64,000 nucleotides of DNA, from assembly GCF_018320785.1 (NCBI RefSeq), contig NC_054882.1, positions 25,858,719-25,922,718 of the forward strand. Direction: 5' to 3'. The notes beneath the pieces are model-generated. The model worked only from the letters and a program-made list of their open reading frames with translations, ran no database searches and was not told where the DNA came from. The DNA is from Cheilinus undulatus. Taxonomy: Eukaryota > Chordata > Actinopteri > Labriformes > Labridae. The number at the start of each line of letters is the position of its first letter. Within the stretch, counting starts at the first letter, position 1. A program made the translations under genes and the position numbers. Below are positions 37,495 through 52,400 of this stretch, one piece after another.

Positions 37495-40400
37495 AAAAAA
37501 AAAAATACCTCCCCAGTCTGCCGCAGTTTTTCCCCCATGCAGAACACACCGTGGCCCGCAGAAAGAAAAGCTCTTCATTGCACCATTCAAACAGATGGGA
37601 GCTATTTTGGTCACTAAAGGCTGGAGCATTGTCAGAAACCACCAACATCTAAACAAGGGAGCTCTCTCCAAAACAAACATTTATCTGACTGGGAATCATC
37701 AGCTTTTTTGCTATCTGTTTTTCAGCTCACAGAGACAGTCCAGAGGTGGTGGGAAGTCTGGTGTCTGCTTTTTGACTCATCTTCACTGAATGTGTTGATC
37801 ACATTTGAGCCTGGGAAATGTTCTGGTGCTGAGAAACCCGCTGAATTATTGTTGTTATTCAAGCAAAAATTCTAAACAGCTCCTGGTTCCATGTTGTCAG
37901 ATATGAGGAATGTTAATTCAATATCTTTCAACTTGGAATTTGACCATCTGTTGGAAATTTTTTTTCCCTTTTTGACATTTTAACTATACAATGTTAGATT
38001 TTAAAAATAACTTGCAGGAATACAAAATGTTGTGGCCTTTAGTGCTACTCTCCTTGCAGACTTAAAACCCATCTGCAACCATTGTCTATTGTTGTCTTGC
38101 AAGGGCCAGTATGCCTCTGGGAGTGTTGCCAGTTAGTAGTTATCAACTTTAAGACAAGACTTCCATTTCGGTGCAGCCTTTATGTTTTTAGCATTTGGAT
38201 GCCAAGTTTACAATACTTATGATTACACATGACAATGCACCTTTAGTGACAACCTTCAATTAAAACTCATTTGTGCACCTCCTACCCATCAGGCTTATTA
38301 TTAGACTTACAATGGTTTATTTTGTGATGAAAATAAGAATCAATGGGGGCAAGTAAGCCATGGGCTAAGTTGCTAGCAGTGCTTCTTTAACAGCTTTTCC
38401 CCCTCATTTTGTCATGAACATGGTTTTAAAGGAAACTGTGGCACACTATCAATAAACCCTGGTTAGACTGAAAGTACCACTCAATCTAAGACAAGAAGAT
38501 GCAATAGTAGTGATGTGCTTTTGCAAACAAGCCAGTTCTAAGAGCTCGCTCTTTTAGGTGAACAATGGGAGTCAAGTCCCTTTAATATCAATTTTTTATT
38601 AGTCATATAAAAGCCAAAACATTACCAAATGAAGAGCCATTCGGGAGTCAAAAGATGGGCACTTATTTCTAAGCTGAGCCAAATAATCCTGATCTCTAAA
38701 AGGTGCTGGAATTCCCACCACTGCAAGTAAGGCTGGATTGACATGAGTAAAGCTGTGCTTTTTGTTTACTAGGGGACTACAGACAATTAAATCAAATGAC
38801 AACACAATTGTTAATGGACGTGGCATCTACATCACTCATTCCTAATCTGAGTTGGTATGCTCATGTCTGCAGTGCACATTACAGCCACATGGGGGCTCCA
38901 CCCAGAAAGCTCATCCTCTCTACCAGGATAAAACACAAGGCTCTACCTCCCATTGAATGGTGGTAGAGCTAAAGTCACACTTCCATCAGCGTTTCCACAA
39001 CACCTGTGGGTTTGACAATTATCTATGAACAATCAACACCAGGTGGCAACTCATTGGCAGAGCAGTCCAATAGGGAACCCAAATGATACGATAGGAAGCA
39101 AACAATGAAATACAGCTTGATTAGGATGTGCACACATCAGCAGGGAAAAAATAAAAAGACATAAGAGAAAGACAGGAGCAGTCTCCTAACCCCTCGCCCT
39201 CCTCGCCTTAACACACACTCAGTTGTTTTAACAACAACCTTTCACTTCTCTCTAGCCAGATTTAAGGTTTTATCAAGAAATACTGGCATATTTTGTCTGG
39301 TGACCCTGTATTTGGCAAGGTATTCGAGAAACCTCCAATCTGTGCAACTAAAAGATCTAGCAACCTCAGAGATAAGCTGGTGAAAACTGACGTGTATGTT
39401 AAACCAACTCACTTCCTTTGTTCTCCCACTCCAGGTAACTAGCCCTGTTCTGTGTGAACTGTAATGCCATGATTAGATCAGATCAGCTGTTACATCCGCA
39501 TACCAGTAGAAAAACAAAAGTTAAAGGCAGAATAACATGCAGAAGCACTCATGTGGTTTATCTTCTCAAATGTCCGTGTGGTTTTTATTATGTTGGTAAA
39601 ACAAAAAGGGAACTCTGGATCCGTGTATCTGAACATAATAGTAACATAAGAAATCATGATGAAAGGTCACCGGTGGCCAGACATTTTAACACTGCTGGAC
39701 ATGGAGTGTGTATGTTAAGGTTTATGGGGATTGAGTCTGTGGGGCCACTCCTGACAGGAGGTGATATAGACAAAAACCTCCTCCAGAGGGAAGCCTTCTG
39801 GATTCCTCTTCTACAGTCTGAGTATCCTAGAGGTTTAAATGAGGAGCTGGTTCTTTCATGTTTTTATAAGCCTTGTTTTTGGAGAATGAATTAAGTGGGG
39901 TGCTTTGTTTTGACTGACATGTTTTAGGAATTAACGTGTTTTGATACATTCCTATTTGGAGGAGTCACTTGTATAATGATTTTGTGATTTTTATTCATTT
40001 ATTTATCTATTTATGTTTATTTTACTTCGTTTCCTGCGTTGACAGGGATATAAACATTTGGGGATTGTATAATAATGTGATTTAAATTCCTTGTTGGTAT
40101 TATTATGATTATCATTATTATTAATTTATTTTTTCCCTGCTGATGTGTGCACATCCTAATCAAGCTGTATTTCATTGTTTGCTTCCTATTGTATCATTTG
40201 GGTTCCCTATTGGACTGCTCTGCCAATGAGTTGCCATCTGGTGTTGATTGTTAATAGATAATTGTCAAACCCACAGGTGTTGTGGAAACGCTGATGGAAG
40301 CCTTGGGCTGAAATGCGTCCGTTTTCGTTTGCTGCTTACATTCCTTTTAAAAAAAAGTGTAAAACTTATGACGAGTGCCCGTCAGTTTGTTTTTTGGTCC

Positions 40401-43400
40401 ATAACTTACCAAAGAGTAAATTTGTTCATCTGTTTTTTGTGAGTCTCAGTTCCTATAAAATGATGAACTCAGCTGCTAAAAAAGTAAAATCCAAACATCA
40501 TAGTTTATTTAAAGTAGTCATGTAAAAAGACAAAAGCATTCACTCTGGTCAGGTCATAGTGAAATTACTCTGAGTCTACTGTAAAGGATTCTTGAAAACA
40601 TATCTTTTAGGTGACACAATATATAATAAGTAAACATGCAAACATACTACAGATGATTATGAGAACGCTTCCTGTGCTAAAAATCCAGAATCCCAGTACA
40701 GATTCTACATTACTTCACATGCATTAGGTTGTAAATTAGAATTATGACATAGTCTTACTGAATTTATCTTCCTTTAGTTTTATCATGGCATCCTCTTAGT
40801 GCTGCCTCATTGAGAATTTCTGGTTTAATTTGAATCTGTTTGCAGATTTAGCAAAACCATGAGTTGGTAGGTTTTGAAAAAGGAAATATATAGCTGTATA
40901 TGAAGTAGAGCTTATAATCTGTGTTTTGGGTCTGATATATTTGAAAACAATTGTTTAACTGTTTTAGTCAAATGTTTCAGGGTACATTTACGAGCTCAGC
41001 TAAATGGAATTTAGTTGAAGATGATTAAAGACTTTCATAAAGTTGAGATAGCAAACTTTAAGCATCCTCAGATGTTTTCAATCCCACACATCAGCAGCAG
41101 ATGCATCCTTAAATTCCAAGCACATCTGCTGGTGTGTGTTTATGCATTTTGAAACCTTTAGAGGAGCCTGATCTTCCACCATAATATTTACTTGCTGCTG
41201 CATAACCGAGACAGTCCTCGCCTGGCCTTGCCATGTGTGATGTGATGGCTGCCTGGTTCTTATTAAGGAGCTGCTAACAGTAGTCTCTTTTTCTTGGCGC
41301 TGTATCCTGACATGAGAACTCGATATCAAGAACCAACTCTGTGTTACATAACTAGAAATCCAGAGCCTATACCTTAATTTGTGTTTTGCTCTGCGGTGTC
41401 GTTGAGAATCCAGATATTCCCAGCAGCTTGCTCCTGCTCTTCTCCCTCGCTTTCTCTCACTCTGTGCCGCTCTTTCCGACCTCAAAAGCGAATGGGTAGA
41501 GAAACTGAAACAGGGCAGACCACAAAAGTTTTCAGTCAGCATTCCAGTGAGATGAGAACAGAGGATCCACAGAAGATGCTAAGGCCCCAATCAAGACTGT
41601 CTTTGTTCCCCTGAGCACAATACGGTTCATCATACGGCCCTCAGAGGGGCAGGGAGGTAACCGTCGCTGCCTGAAACAATGTCCTGTGATGGCAGTCAGC
41701 GATATGCCTTCTGAAGACGACAACTGCTCCCTTTCATCCCTCTAACGGTTGGGATTAAGCTCATCAGATGATGAAAGCAGGGGTTTGATGAGGCCTGTTG
41801 GCTCAGTTTAAGAGTCAGAGTGTCCACATTGGATTTGACAGCCACCAGATTTTTATCTCCATAACATTTGAACAGGAAAGTAAACACACATAGGAACAAG
41901 CATGCTTTGGGTTACAGAGGATGACTCACACTTTGAATTGGTCTTCCACGGTGCAGATTAATGAAAAGAATATAGGCTTATCATATTTGTAGCCAATACC
42001 ATTTTCCAGCCAAAACTACAAAATGAAAGACTTAAAACTGACCCTGCAGTTATTTCTACAACTAAGCCTTTCTCTCAGGGCACGCCCACTTACACCACAC
42101 TGTTTGGATTCCTAGAGAGTGTGTGTGTTATTATTTGAAGGAAAATGTTGTAGTTTATTTCTCCTATCTGTACAGTGCCTGTCGTGATCTCTGTGCATGT
42201 TTGCTTTTACTCTTCCTGGCCACAAGATGGGAGCATGAGCACATATTTAGGACTGTTCCTGCTTCAGTCTCCCTACTTTTAGAGTTGAAAGTGATTTTAG
42301 ATGCATGCAGCTCTCACTATTTAGCACTATTTAACTTATGTTACTTCTGTAGTTTGATATGGATTAGCCATAGATTTTAGTTTGTTTAAAAAAATTACAT
42401 CCCTGGAAAAAAACATGACAGCTCATTAAATAAAAATGGTTTTTATTGGTTCTACCAGTTATAGGTTTGAGCTTCTGTTTCATACACAATAAAAAAAAAA
42501 AAAGCCACTAAGTTTAAATTCCTTTTTTATATGATTTTTATACAGTAGAATACTAGTGTATCTCAGGGAGAGTCCAGAATCGATATTTGGTGGGAAAAAA
42601 ATAAAGATAAGTGAGCACTTCCCCTTTTATGATCTCTACATGTACGGCAGCATTAGCTTCTGGTGCATTATTCTCCTGGCGGGTACAGATTATTATCTTT
42701 GTTAGTTACATACCAATGCATAATTGCCATTAACATCCATTGCAGTACTTTTAACTGAAAGAAATGTCAAATTACAAAAAAAGACTTCAATTCAGACAGA
42801 CAAAACCCCACTTTTGAATATTTTTGCACCTCACTTTGTTAAAACTGATTATCTATAAAACCACAAATAGGAAATAAGCTAGCCCAGTCCTCTGTTGGTG
42901 CAGCAATAACCTCAGAAGTCCCTGCATGTACATTTTGGCTTTCCTACAGAGTAATCATTTCTGCTATTAGAATTTTTGAGATAATTGTCAAGAAAGTCCA
43001 TTGAAGTTAAAATAATTTACTTTAAATTTCGACCGAATTTACTATGTAATTTCAGGAATTTTCAGATATTTGGGGGAAATATCTTTGAAATTTCAAGGAT
43101 TTTCATAAAAACTTTGGCATATATTTTTATGTTTTGGGCAAGTTTTGTTGGAAGATTTTTTTGAAATTTGCTGTGAATTTTGGGGGTATTTTTGATGGAT
43201 TTTTTTATGTTTGGGGGAATTATTTGGAAATTTTCTGGCTTTTTTGAGTAAGTTTGAGAAATATTTGTAATCTGGGAAATTTTATTTGAATTTCTTAGGG
43301 GGATGTGCTTTGAAATTTTAAGGTGTTTTGACGGAAACTTGGAAAATGTATTAATTAATTTTTAAAATTTCATTTAGGACTTTTGGGAGGGTGAGGTGTC

Positions 43401-46400
43401 CTTTGAAATTCCCAGACCTGTATGGAAATTTCAGGGAATTTGTTTGGATGTTCGAGAGAAATATTTTTGGGATATTTTGGGGAAATATCTTGGAAATTTC
43501 AGGTACTGTCAGGAATTTTTATTGGAGTTTTGTGGGGGAAATTTGCTGTAAAATTTCTGGGTGAAGTTTTATGGAAATTTCTGAATTTTGGGGGGGAATT
43601 TGTTTGGTAATTTTCTGGCATTTTTGTTTAAATTTGGGAAATAATTGTCATTTTTGTTGAGTGACATTGCAAGGGGGGGTGTTTGGAAATTTGAGGTTAT
43701 TTTCACGCAATCATGGGAAATGTATTTGTTAATTTTGTTAATTTTATTGGGACTTTTGGGAGGGAGCAAAACATGCCAATGAAATGGTGATTTTTATTTT
43801 TTTTCCAGAGCTGTATGTTCTAGGAAAGGGATTTCTAGCTGTTATGAAATCTACTGTTGATTTGAGCTAGTAGTGGAAGGATCAACACCATAAAGGCTAA
43901 AAAAAGATGCTGAGTCAGACTGTTTTCTCCTTTGTACTCAGTGATCACAGCTCACATCGACCATGCCCATTTAGCTTTGACCTCTGTGCCTACAGAAACG
44001 ACAGGTCTCATTATGAAAGACTTATTCAGCATAAGTAATGGTCTCCTCCACCCTCCTTTTCTTGCTCCTGCTCCTGGCTTTAGACCTCTGACCCCGCTCT
44101 TCTCTAGTTACCGTTACCCATACATTAACCGTCCAAACCCACCCCGGCTGTGGTCCAGCCAGAATGTTGCCCTTTTTTCCTCTCCTTCACTTATGTAAGA
44201 TAAGAAAACAATCAGCCCCATCACCTCGCTTTAGTTAATGGCCCGTACAGAAGATTGGCTCCTGCTGAAATTAAAAACCATGAAAGGCGCGCAGTGGTTT
44301 GGCGTCAGGGAGAGATTTCCATGAAAGAGTTGTTCTCTTTGGCATGCACCCGTTGTGATATATGGAGACAATGTAAATAATGGTGCAGACTTGGATGTTA
44401 TTTTTGATTATGTCTTGTCTTAATGGATAGGCTTGTGAATGAATTTGTGGTTAAAAATTAGTAGTAGTAGTCAAAACAGATCCAGATTCAAACCAACCAC
44501 ACCAGTTTTGATACAATGGCAATATAAAAATACAAGGTGACAAATTCAGGGTAATTTTTGCTTTGAATAACCAAAAATTGCAGGCAAACTTCAGTGCACC
44601 ATTTTGGCAGCTTTTGTTGAGTTTTGTTTTTAAGCTTAGGTACTTTTTGATCATACTGGTCATTGAAATAGGTGAAACTGAATACATTTAAAAAACAAGA
44701 TACTATCAAAGTATTGCTGCATGTAAAATTATAGTTGGAAGACGTTCTGGTTTTTCGGGATGTATATTTAGAGGCCAGTTTTTCTTGATTGACACATGCA
44801 TTGCTGCCCACTTGCTCCTTTTTAACTCAACCAAGGCTCTCTAATTTTCCTAATCTGGCTCCAAAAAATGACCATGTCCTTAACCTTAAAAACATGCCAT
44901 CAAAAACTTGTAGCGATGTCATCTGTGCTTTTCTACAGCCTTTAATTTGAGGAAGCAGCCACTGATAGTCGAGATACAGCAGAGAGCACAGTTTTTGTTT
45001 GAATGTCTTAAAATAGAGACATGTTTTCAAAGTGTGACCCAGAAGTTTTAAGGTCATCTTGATCCAATGATACATATGATTTGGGGTTTTCTGCAAAGTT
45101 AAGATGAAAACTGATAGTGGCACTAAACAAAAGTACTGCAGCAGCAAGAGGCCATTTCAAGAAGGGCTGCTTTATTACATATTTTGAGGGAAAGCTTAGA
45201 TTTCTCTTGAATGTGTTGTGAGTGGATTGCATGTTCTCTTTTGTGTAAGCTCTGGCGGAGGTACCTCAAAATAAAAAAGGAGCAGAAGTCTGTGGTCTTC
45301 AAAGAACTTTAATTGCATGATAAGCCCATCTAACTTACGTTTTCCTCTTATTTTGTTTGTTTGCAGTAACTTCTCCAACTACAGGAATCGCTTCAGCATG
45401 CCTGGCAAGACTGAGAGCCTGTGGTACAGGTGAGGGAGAGGAAAATTGTTGGTTTTATGGAATCACATGGATTGTATATTGAGATGGATCGACTAGCAGC
45501 TAAAGCCTGGTTTAAACTTCTGCATCAGATCTGTGCTGTAGTGGTTTTCGCTGCAGTGAGCGCTGTGTTCAAGTTGCTCTTCAATATTCAGCCCAGTCAC
45601 TACTTGACAGTGTTTTTATGCCAGTTGCTGGTTATGCCTCCACATTTCCTGCATGTTTTTGTAGAAGAAAACAGCTAAAGCTGAATGTATAATGCCAGAT
45701 TTGTAGCTGGTAAGTATTGAGCAGCTGATTATACTAATCTTGCAAAGTAAATTGATTAGCCAGGCTCCATGTCTGTCATCAGGCAAATCCATTGTGCAAA
45801 GCTCCAGTCTGAAATGATTGTGTGAGAACAGACCAATCACTGTCATTTGAGGAGAATGAGGTGGTAACCCAGGTGGGCTTTAGATCAGTGGTTTCAAGTT
45901 GTGGGACTCATCACAAGTTTAATAATGAGAAATAGTGACCCAAATTTCTAAAATACTCATCAATCAGACAGGTTTATTAGATAAAAGATGGTGCTATTTC
46001 GATTTTAGATAGACATATGACAAATCAGACTGAATAAAAAAAGATAAATAGTATGAAAAATAAAGAATAAAATTTCCAGGAAAGTATCATATAAGATTTC
46101 TGCAAGTTTCTGGGAAAATCCCAGATAAAATTAGAAAAAAACTGCACAGAGATTCCCTGAAATTCCTTAACATTTCAGCTGAAAATCTGCTATGAGTTTG
46201 AATGAATTCACGATGAAAACGAAAAGCGCAGAACAGAACCCATGACACATTTTTGACCCACTGAAAACATCTCCACAAATCACTTCTGGGTCCTGGCCCA
46301 CCTGTTAAAACCACTGGTTTAGATGATAGCAATGGCTGCCTCTAGTGTAGCATTTAGTTTGGATGTAGCTTTAGTATTGCAGCAGTTTTATCAGAACTGG

Positions 46401-49400
46401 TCCACATTTCTTTTTTTTTTTTTTTTTTTTTTTAACAAGAGTAAAGAGCCACACAAGAGCTCCTCTTAAAGAAGATGTCTTTGGACTTCTCCAGACCAGT
46501 CTCTACATGATTTTATCCACTGACAAGCACCTTTGTTCATAAACCACAGTAGTGCCTGTCTGTCAAGCTCAGGTTACCGCTGGAGCTAAAAGTCCTTGCC
46601 TTCCCAAAATGCTTTGCAGGGGAGGTTTCCCAGGTGATTTTGAAATACATATAGCTATGAAATGGATGTATGAAACAATCTGTGTGGTATGTCTCGTTAG
46701 ATTATACTGCAGTAAATGCAAAAAAGAAAAGAGAGTAGTCAGAAAGAACTGAATCAGCTGAGGTAGAGGATGGAGGAACTTTTTACACACCTTCAGCCAC
46801 CGAGAGGTATAGATGAAGAAATGCAAGTCTGATATTTTTAAATGCTGGCAAATAGATTTGATTAATTGTATCAACGTCTCATCTCACGCCAGAGTAGATA
46901 GCTGTAGGCATTACTCAGAGACTGGTCAGCCTTTGTTACCCAGCAGACCAGTCACAGGGCTTGAGGTCTGCATATTTTGGACATGCATGGAGTTCAGGGA
47001 CTATGCCGTATGCTACAACAAAGATTCGATGCAGAAGTATACATCAGGCTTGATGAAATATTTAGAGCTCCTTCTGTTGTCTGGCTTTAGGATGGGTCAT
47101 AAACCCCACCTCCTCCATGTTAACAGATGGGACATGGATAAACTTTAAAGTTAAAATACACCAAATATTTTTTTTGTCTGATGTGGACAGTATAGATGTG
47201 ACAGATCTCTGATGTTGTGCTTCAGTTGTCATAAGGGCGGTGTCAGTTTTGGGGGGTATTTTGGCTTCATTTTTGTACGATGGGCGTGGTTCCCATTCTA
47301 ATGAGCTGTTTATGGCTTAATGTGAAAAAACACAAGCAGTTTTATTGCAAACGAGGATGTTAACTGCTTACACAGAGCTCAAAACAGGCCTCATGTGAAG
47401 CCTACTACTGTTTTCAGAAAGCATTAATGAGCTGTCTCAGGCCACCCAGAGAAGTTGGCTCCCTTTTCTTAATTTAGCCTCTCCTATCTCAGGGACATTG
47501 GGTCTACACAAAGGAGCTATACATCCTTCTGGGTGACTCATGGCCCACTACAGACCTCCTCCTCTCAGACAGAAAGATAAAACTAGACTAGATCATAGAC
47601 CAACTGCCCACTCCCCAGTCTCTGGGTCTAGACTCAGACAGGCCTGCTGGCTGAGAGCCATCACTCTATGTGCATGGATATAAAAACTGGAGAAACCATC
47701 AAACTGCAAGACTGCTTCTGGAAACTTTTCAGTTCATAACATGCTGTACACATGTACAGAACACATGCCTTTCCATGAAGCCCGCATCAGAACATGGAAG
47801 CACTCAGAGCAAAGTGAGAGTTTTTCAGTAAAGAGGATCTGGCATCACATTCAACAGCAAAATGCCAGAGACAGGCCTTAGTTTTGGAGTATTTTTCACA
47901 CCATCTTGAGTGTAAAGTGAGGTCTGTTCTTGCTTAACTGCTCACTTTCAGCATGCTTCCTCTACTGGGTCAGGCTGTGTATCATTTTAACGATGTGTGT
48001 CCGCAGCTGGAACCTGGGGTCAGCGCACATCATCTCCCTCTCCACCGAGGTTTATTTCTATCTCCAGTTCGGCCTGGAGCTCCTCTTCAAGCAGTACGAG
48101 TGGCTGAGGAAAGACCTGGAGGTTAATGACCGCACCACTTACATGTGTTGATGATGGCTGAGTGATCTCATTTTCTTCCCACACTTGCCTCTCTGCCTCC
48201 AGCACAATGTTATTCTTAAAAGTAGTTTTATTTTCCTTTCCCTGGTTATTAATCCACTGATTTCTCTCTCTTTTCCAAATAAAATTGTCTCGACTCAGGA
48301 AGCCAACAGGCCAGAGAACCGAGCAGTGCGACCGTGGATCATCACCATGGGACACAGACCCATGTACTGCTCTGATGATGACCAGGACGACTGTACCAAG
48401 TTTGACTCTTATGTATGTAAAACACTTTTTATACAGTGGCCTAATGTAACATTTTCTTTTCATTGCTAACATCATACAAGTATGGTCCACTGACTGTGTA
48501 TTAAGCTGGATCACACGTCTCCCTCTCCTCCCATCATACAAAAGTGAAGCCAAACAACTCATAAAGTTGCTATAACATTACCATTTTGGAGATAGAGTCT
48601 GAGCCATAGCCGTTACCGTGTGGAGCCTCGTTGTTAATATCCTACCCCTTTTATCTAACAAAAACATGCAAATATTCAGATCCTCCAATCCTCCAGATTC
48701 TACAATCATTTAAATTCATTTTTTTCATTAATTGACACTCAGTACCCCATAATGACAGAGTAAAAAAGGATTTTTAGAAATTTTTACAAATTTATGAAAA
48801 AGAAAATCTGAAATATCACAATGACATAAGTATTCAGACTCTTTGCCCTTTACTTGGATGGAGACTGTCAGTGGAGAGCCATTGTCAGGTCTCTCCAGAG
48901 AAGTTCAATAGGGTTCAATTCAGGGCTCTGGCTAGGCCACTCTAGGACATTAACAGAGTTGTAGCTAAGCCAGTTCTGTGTGTTGGAAGGTGAACTTTTG
49001 GTCCAGTCTGAGGTTCTGAGAGCTGCAGAACAGGTTTCATTGAAGGTATACTATATTGCCAAAAGTATTCGCTCACCTGCCTTGACTGTTGAAGTAACAT
49101 AACATTCTTAATCCATAGGGTTTAATTTGACATCGGTCCCATTCCACCCTTTGCAGCTATAACAGCTTCAACTCTCCTGGGAAGGCTTTCCACAAGGTTT
49201 AGGAGTGTGTTTATGGGAATTTTTGACCATTCTTCCAGAAGCGCATTTGTGAGGTCACACACTGATGTTGGATGAGAAGGCCTGGCTCTCAGTCTCCGCT
49301 CTAATTCATCCCAAAGGTGTTCTATCGGGTTGAGGTCAGGATTCTGTGCAGGCCAGTCAAGTTCATCCACACCAAACTCTCTCATCCATGTCTTTATGGA

Positions 49401-52400
49401 CCTTGCTTTGTGCACTGGTGCACAGTCATGTTGGAACAGGAAGGGGCCATCCCCAAACTGTTCCCACAAAGTTGGGAGCATGGAATTGTCCAAAATCTCT
49501 TGGTATGCTGAAGCATTCAGAGTTCCTTTCCCTGGAACTAAGGGGCCAAGCCCAGCTCCTGAAAAATAACCCCACACGATAATCCCCCCTCCACCAAACT
49601 TTACACTTGGCACAATGCAGTCAGACAAGTGCCGTTCTCCTGCCAACTGCCAAACCCAGACTCGGCCATCAGATTGCCAGATGGAGAAGCGTGACTCATT
49701 ACTCCAGAGAACATGTCTCCGCTGCTCTGGAGTCCAGTGGCGGCGTGCTTTACACCACTGCATCCAACACTTTACATTGCACTCGGTGATGTATGGCTTG
49801 GATGCAGCTGCTCGGCCATGGAAACCCATTCCATGAAGCTCTCTATGCACTGTTCTTGAGCTAATCTGAAGGCCACATTAAGTTTGGAGGTCTGTAGCAA
49901 TTGACTGCAGAAAGTTGGCGACCTCTGCGCACTATGTGCCTCAGCATCCGTTGATCCCGCTCCGCCATTTTTCGTGGCCCACCACTTCGTGGCTGAGTTG
50001 CTGTTGTTCCTATTCTCTACCACTTTGTTATAATACCACTGACAGTTGACTGTGGAATATTTAGGAGCAAGGAAATTTCATGACTGGACTCGTTGCACAG
50101 GTGGCATCCTATCACAGTACAATGCTGGAATTCACTGAGCTCCTGAGAGCGACCCATTCTTTCACAAATGTTTGTAGAAACACCACTATGCTTCACTGTT
50201 TGATGGTACTGGGCAGGTGATGAGTGGTGCCTGGTTTCCTCCAGACATTCTGTTCAGAATTGAGGCCAAACAGTTTAATCTTAGTTTCATCAGACCAGAG
50301 AATCTTGTTTCTCACAGTCTGAATGCTTTTTTGCAAACTTCAAGTGGGCTTTCATATGTTTTGCACTCTAGCCACTTAGTCAGAGTGACCATTTGGCCCT
50401 TCTCCCCTGGATTGCTCAGTTTGGCCAGGCCACCAGCTCTTGGAAGAGTCCTTGTTGTGCCGAACTTCCTCTGTTTGAGAATCATGGAGGCCACTGGGCT
50501 CTTGGGAACCTTCAATGCAGCAGAAATGGACTCCAATCAAGGTGTAGAAACATCTCAGCAACGATCAAGAGAAATGGGAGGAACCTGAGCAAAACTTTAC
50601 TTGTTGTTGCAAAGGCTCTGAATACTTATGTTAATATAATATTTCAGTCTTTTCTTTTATTGATTTCCAAAAATCTAAAATTCCGTGTTCACTTTATTAT
50701 GATGGGGTAAAATCTTTTTAAGCTAATATTTGCTAATGATATCATGCTGATAATAACAGGCATCCATAAATCACTGTCTGTATTAGATCAGCTGTACTTT
50801 ATAGAGATATCTGTTTACAGAGACATAAATCACAAGAATATCATTGATAAGAGCAGACTACAAATTTATTTATTTATTTATTTTTTCATTTTTAATATTT
50901 ATTTATTTATTTATTTGTGACATGGGACAATGCACATTAATGGGCATAAACATGTAAATGTGCCAGATTGTAGCCATAGGCTAATTTCCATCTGTAGTCC
51001 CCGGCAGGATGGACATTAAAAATCTACACAAGAGTCAGACAACACCAAAACAAGACAACATAGATGATACAATAAAAAACAAAGACCCAAATAAAACAAT
51101 ACTTACTTTAGGACAGACCAGAGATAAATTGACCATTCCAGGTTAAGTGCATAAGGCATACGATAAGTGCTGTAGTGCTAAAGTGCAAGTGTGCTGATTT
51201 ATTGCACATGGTCATGAGTGTGCTTATAGAAGAAATTGCACATTGCCCTTGGCCTGGTTAGATAAAGTGCTAATATTATTGCACATAGCCCTAGCACATA
51301 GTTAGCATTATCAGATGTGTTTATGCATATATTATTGCACCAAGAAGAAAACATACATAAGTGTATCTATGAATGTATTATTGCACAAAATATGCATACA
51401 TAGCTGTATGTAAGTATGTATGCATAGAAATATTGAGATGGTTAAACATGGTCACAATTCTGGTTTGTCCTAAGCAAACAGAAACCAGAAAATTAAACCG
51501 TGATGATCCTTCTGTGAATAGGGATCAGGCTTTGTGTAAAGAGTAACACATTTGTATGGTAAATCATTTTTATGCCATCACATTTAGTCCTTTGTAGAAT
51601 TAACATTCTGCTGTGTTGCCTGAAGTTTTAATTACACCTGGTGGTCGACGTGTCACTTTTATTGCAAGCTGGCTGGTCCACATAAGCACGCTGAGTACTG
51701 TCTGCTGTCATAATCACTGTAATTTGGACTAAATAGTTTCCACTTAGACTCTCTTGTCTCAGCAATTGGCACGGTTTGGGCTGAGACTGGCACAGGTTTA
51801 GCAGGGCTCTACCAGGTTGTATTTCAGGTAGCAGGTAGAGTTTCAGACATTGATGCCAGTTCTCGCTGTCATTATTCCTCTCTGTTTTATCTCAGGTCCG
51901 TCTGGGACGGAATGACACCACACCTCCGGCTCCCGGCCTAGAGGATCTGTTTTACAGCTATGGTATGGAGTCTATTTGACAAGGTCACACATTTTCATGA
52001 TTCAACAGACTGCTGTCCTAGCAGAGGCCTATTTCATAAACATCCTTTATAAAAACAGGCCTTTTGTCCCAAAATCCCCTTTGTAAATGTTTTCCTGTAT
52101 TACATGTCTCATTCTTATGTTTGTTGCATTTAATTACTGAACTTGTAGTGGAACTTTGGAGGTTTATGTTGCTCTGATGTGAAGATTTTGGTCATTGTGG
52201 AGAAAAGCTCAAAATTAAATGGGCAGTGGATCTGAGAAACATGAGATTTCACAGCTAAATGTGTGTAATTGAGCTGTTTGGTTAGTTATTTTTCTATGGA
52301 GGATGCTGATTATCATCAAATCTCTTTCACAGGAGTGGATCTGGAACTCTGGGCCCATGAGCACACATATGAGAGGCTGTGGCCCGTCTATGGGGACAAG

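Noticed and set aside
39454-39894. GIY-YIG nuclease as a host gene (for example a domesticated nuclease)
   Set aside because: It is flanked by the remnant of a Penelope-type RT and by inverted element ends, with a frame break upstream.
48020-48562. 180-codon minus-strand frame
   Set aside because: It is the antisense shadow of acp7 exons 7 and 8 and the intron between them, which are supported by homology and splice sites.
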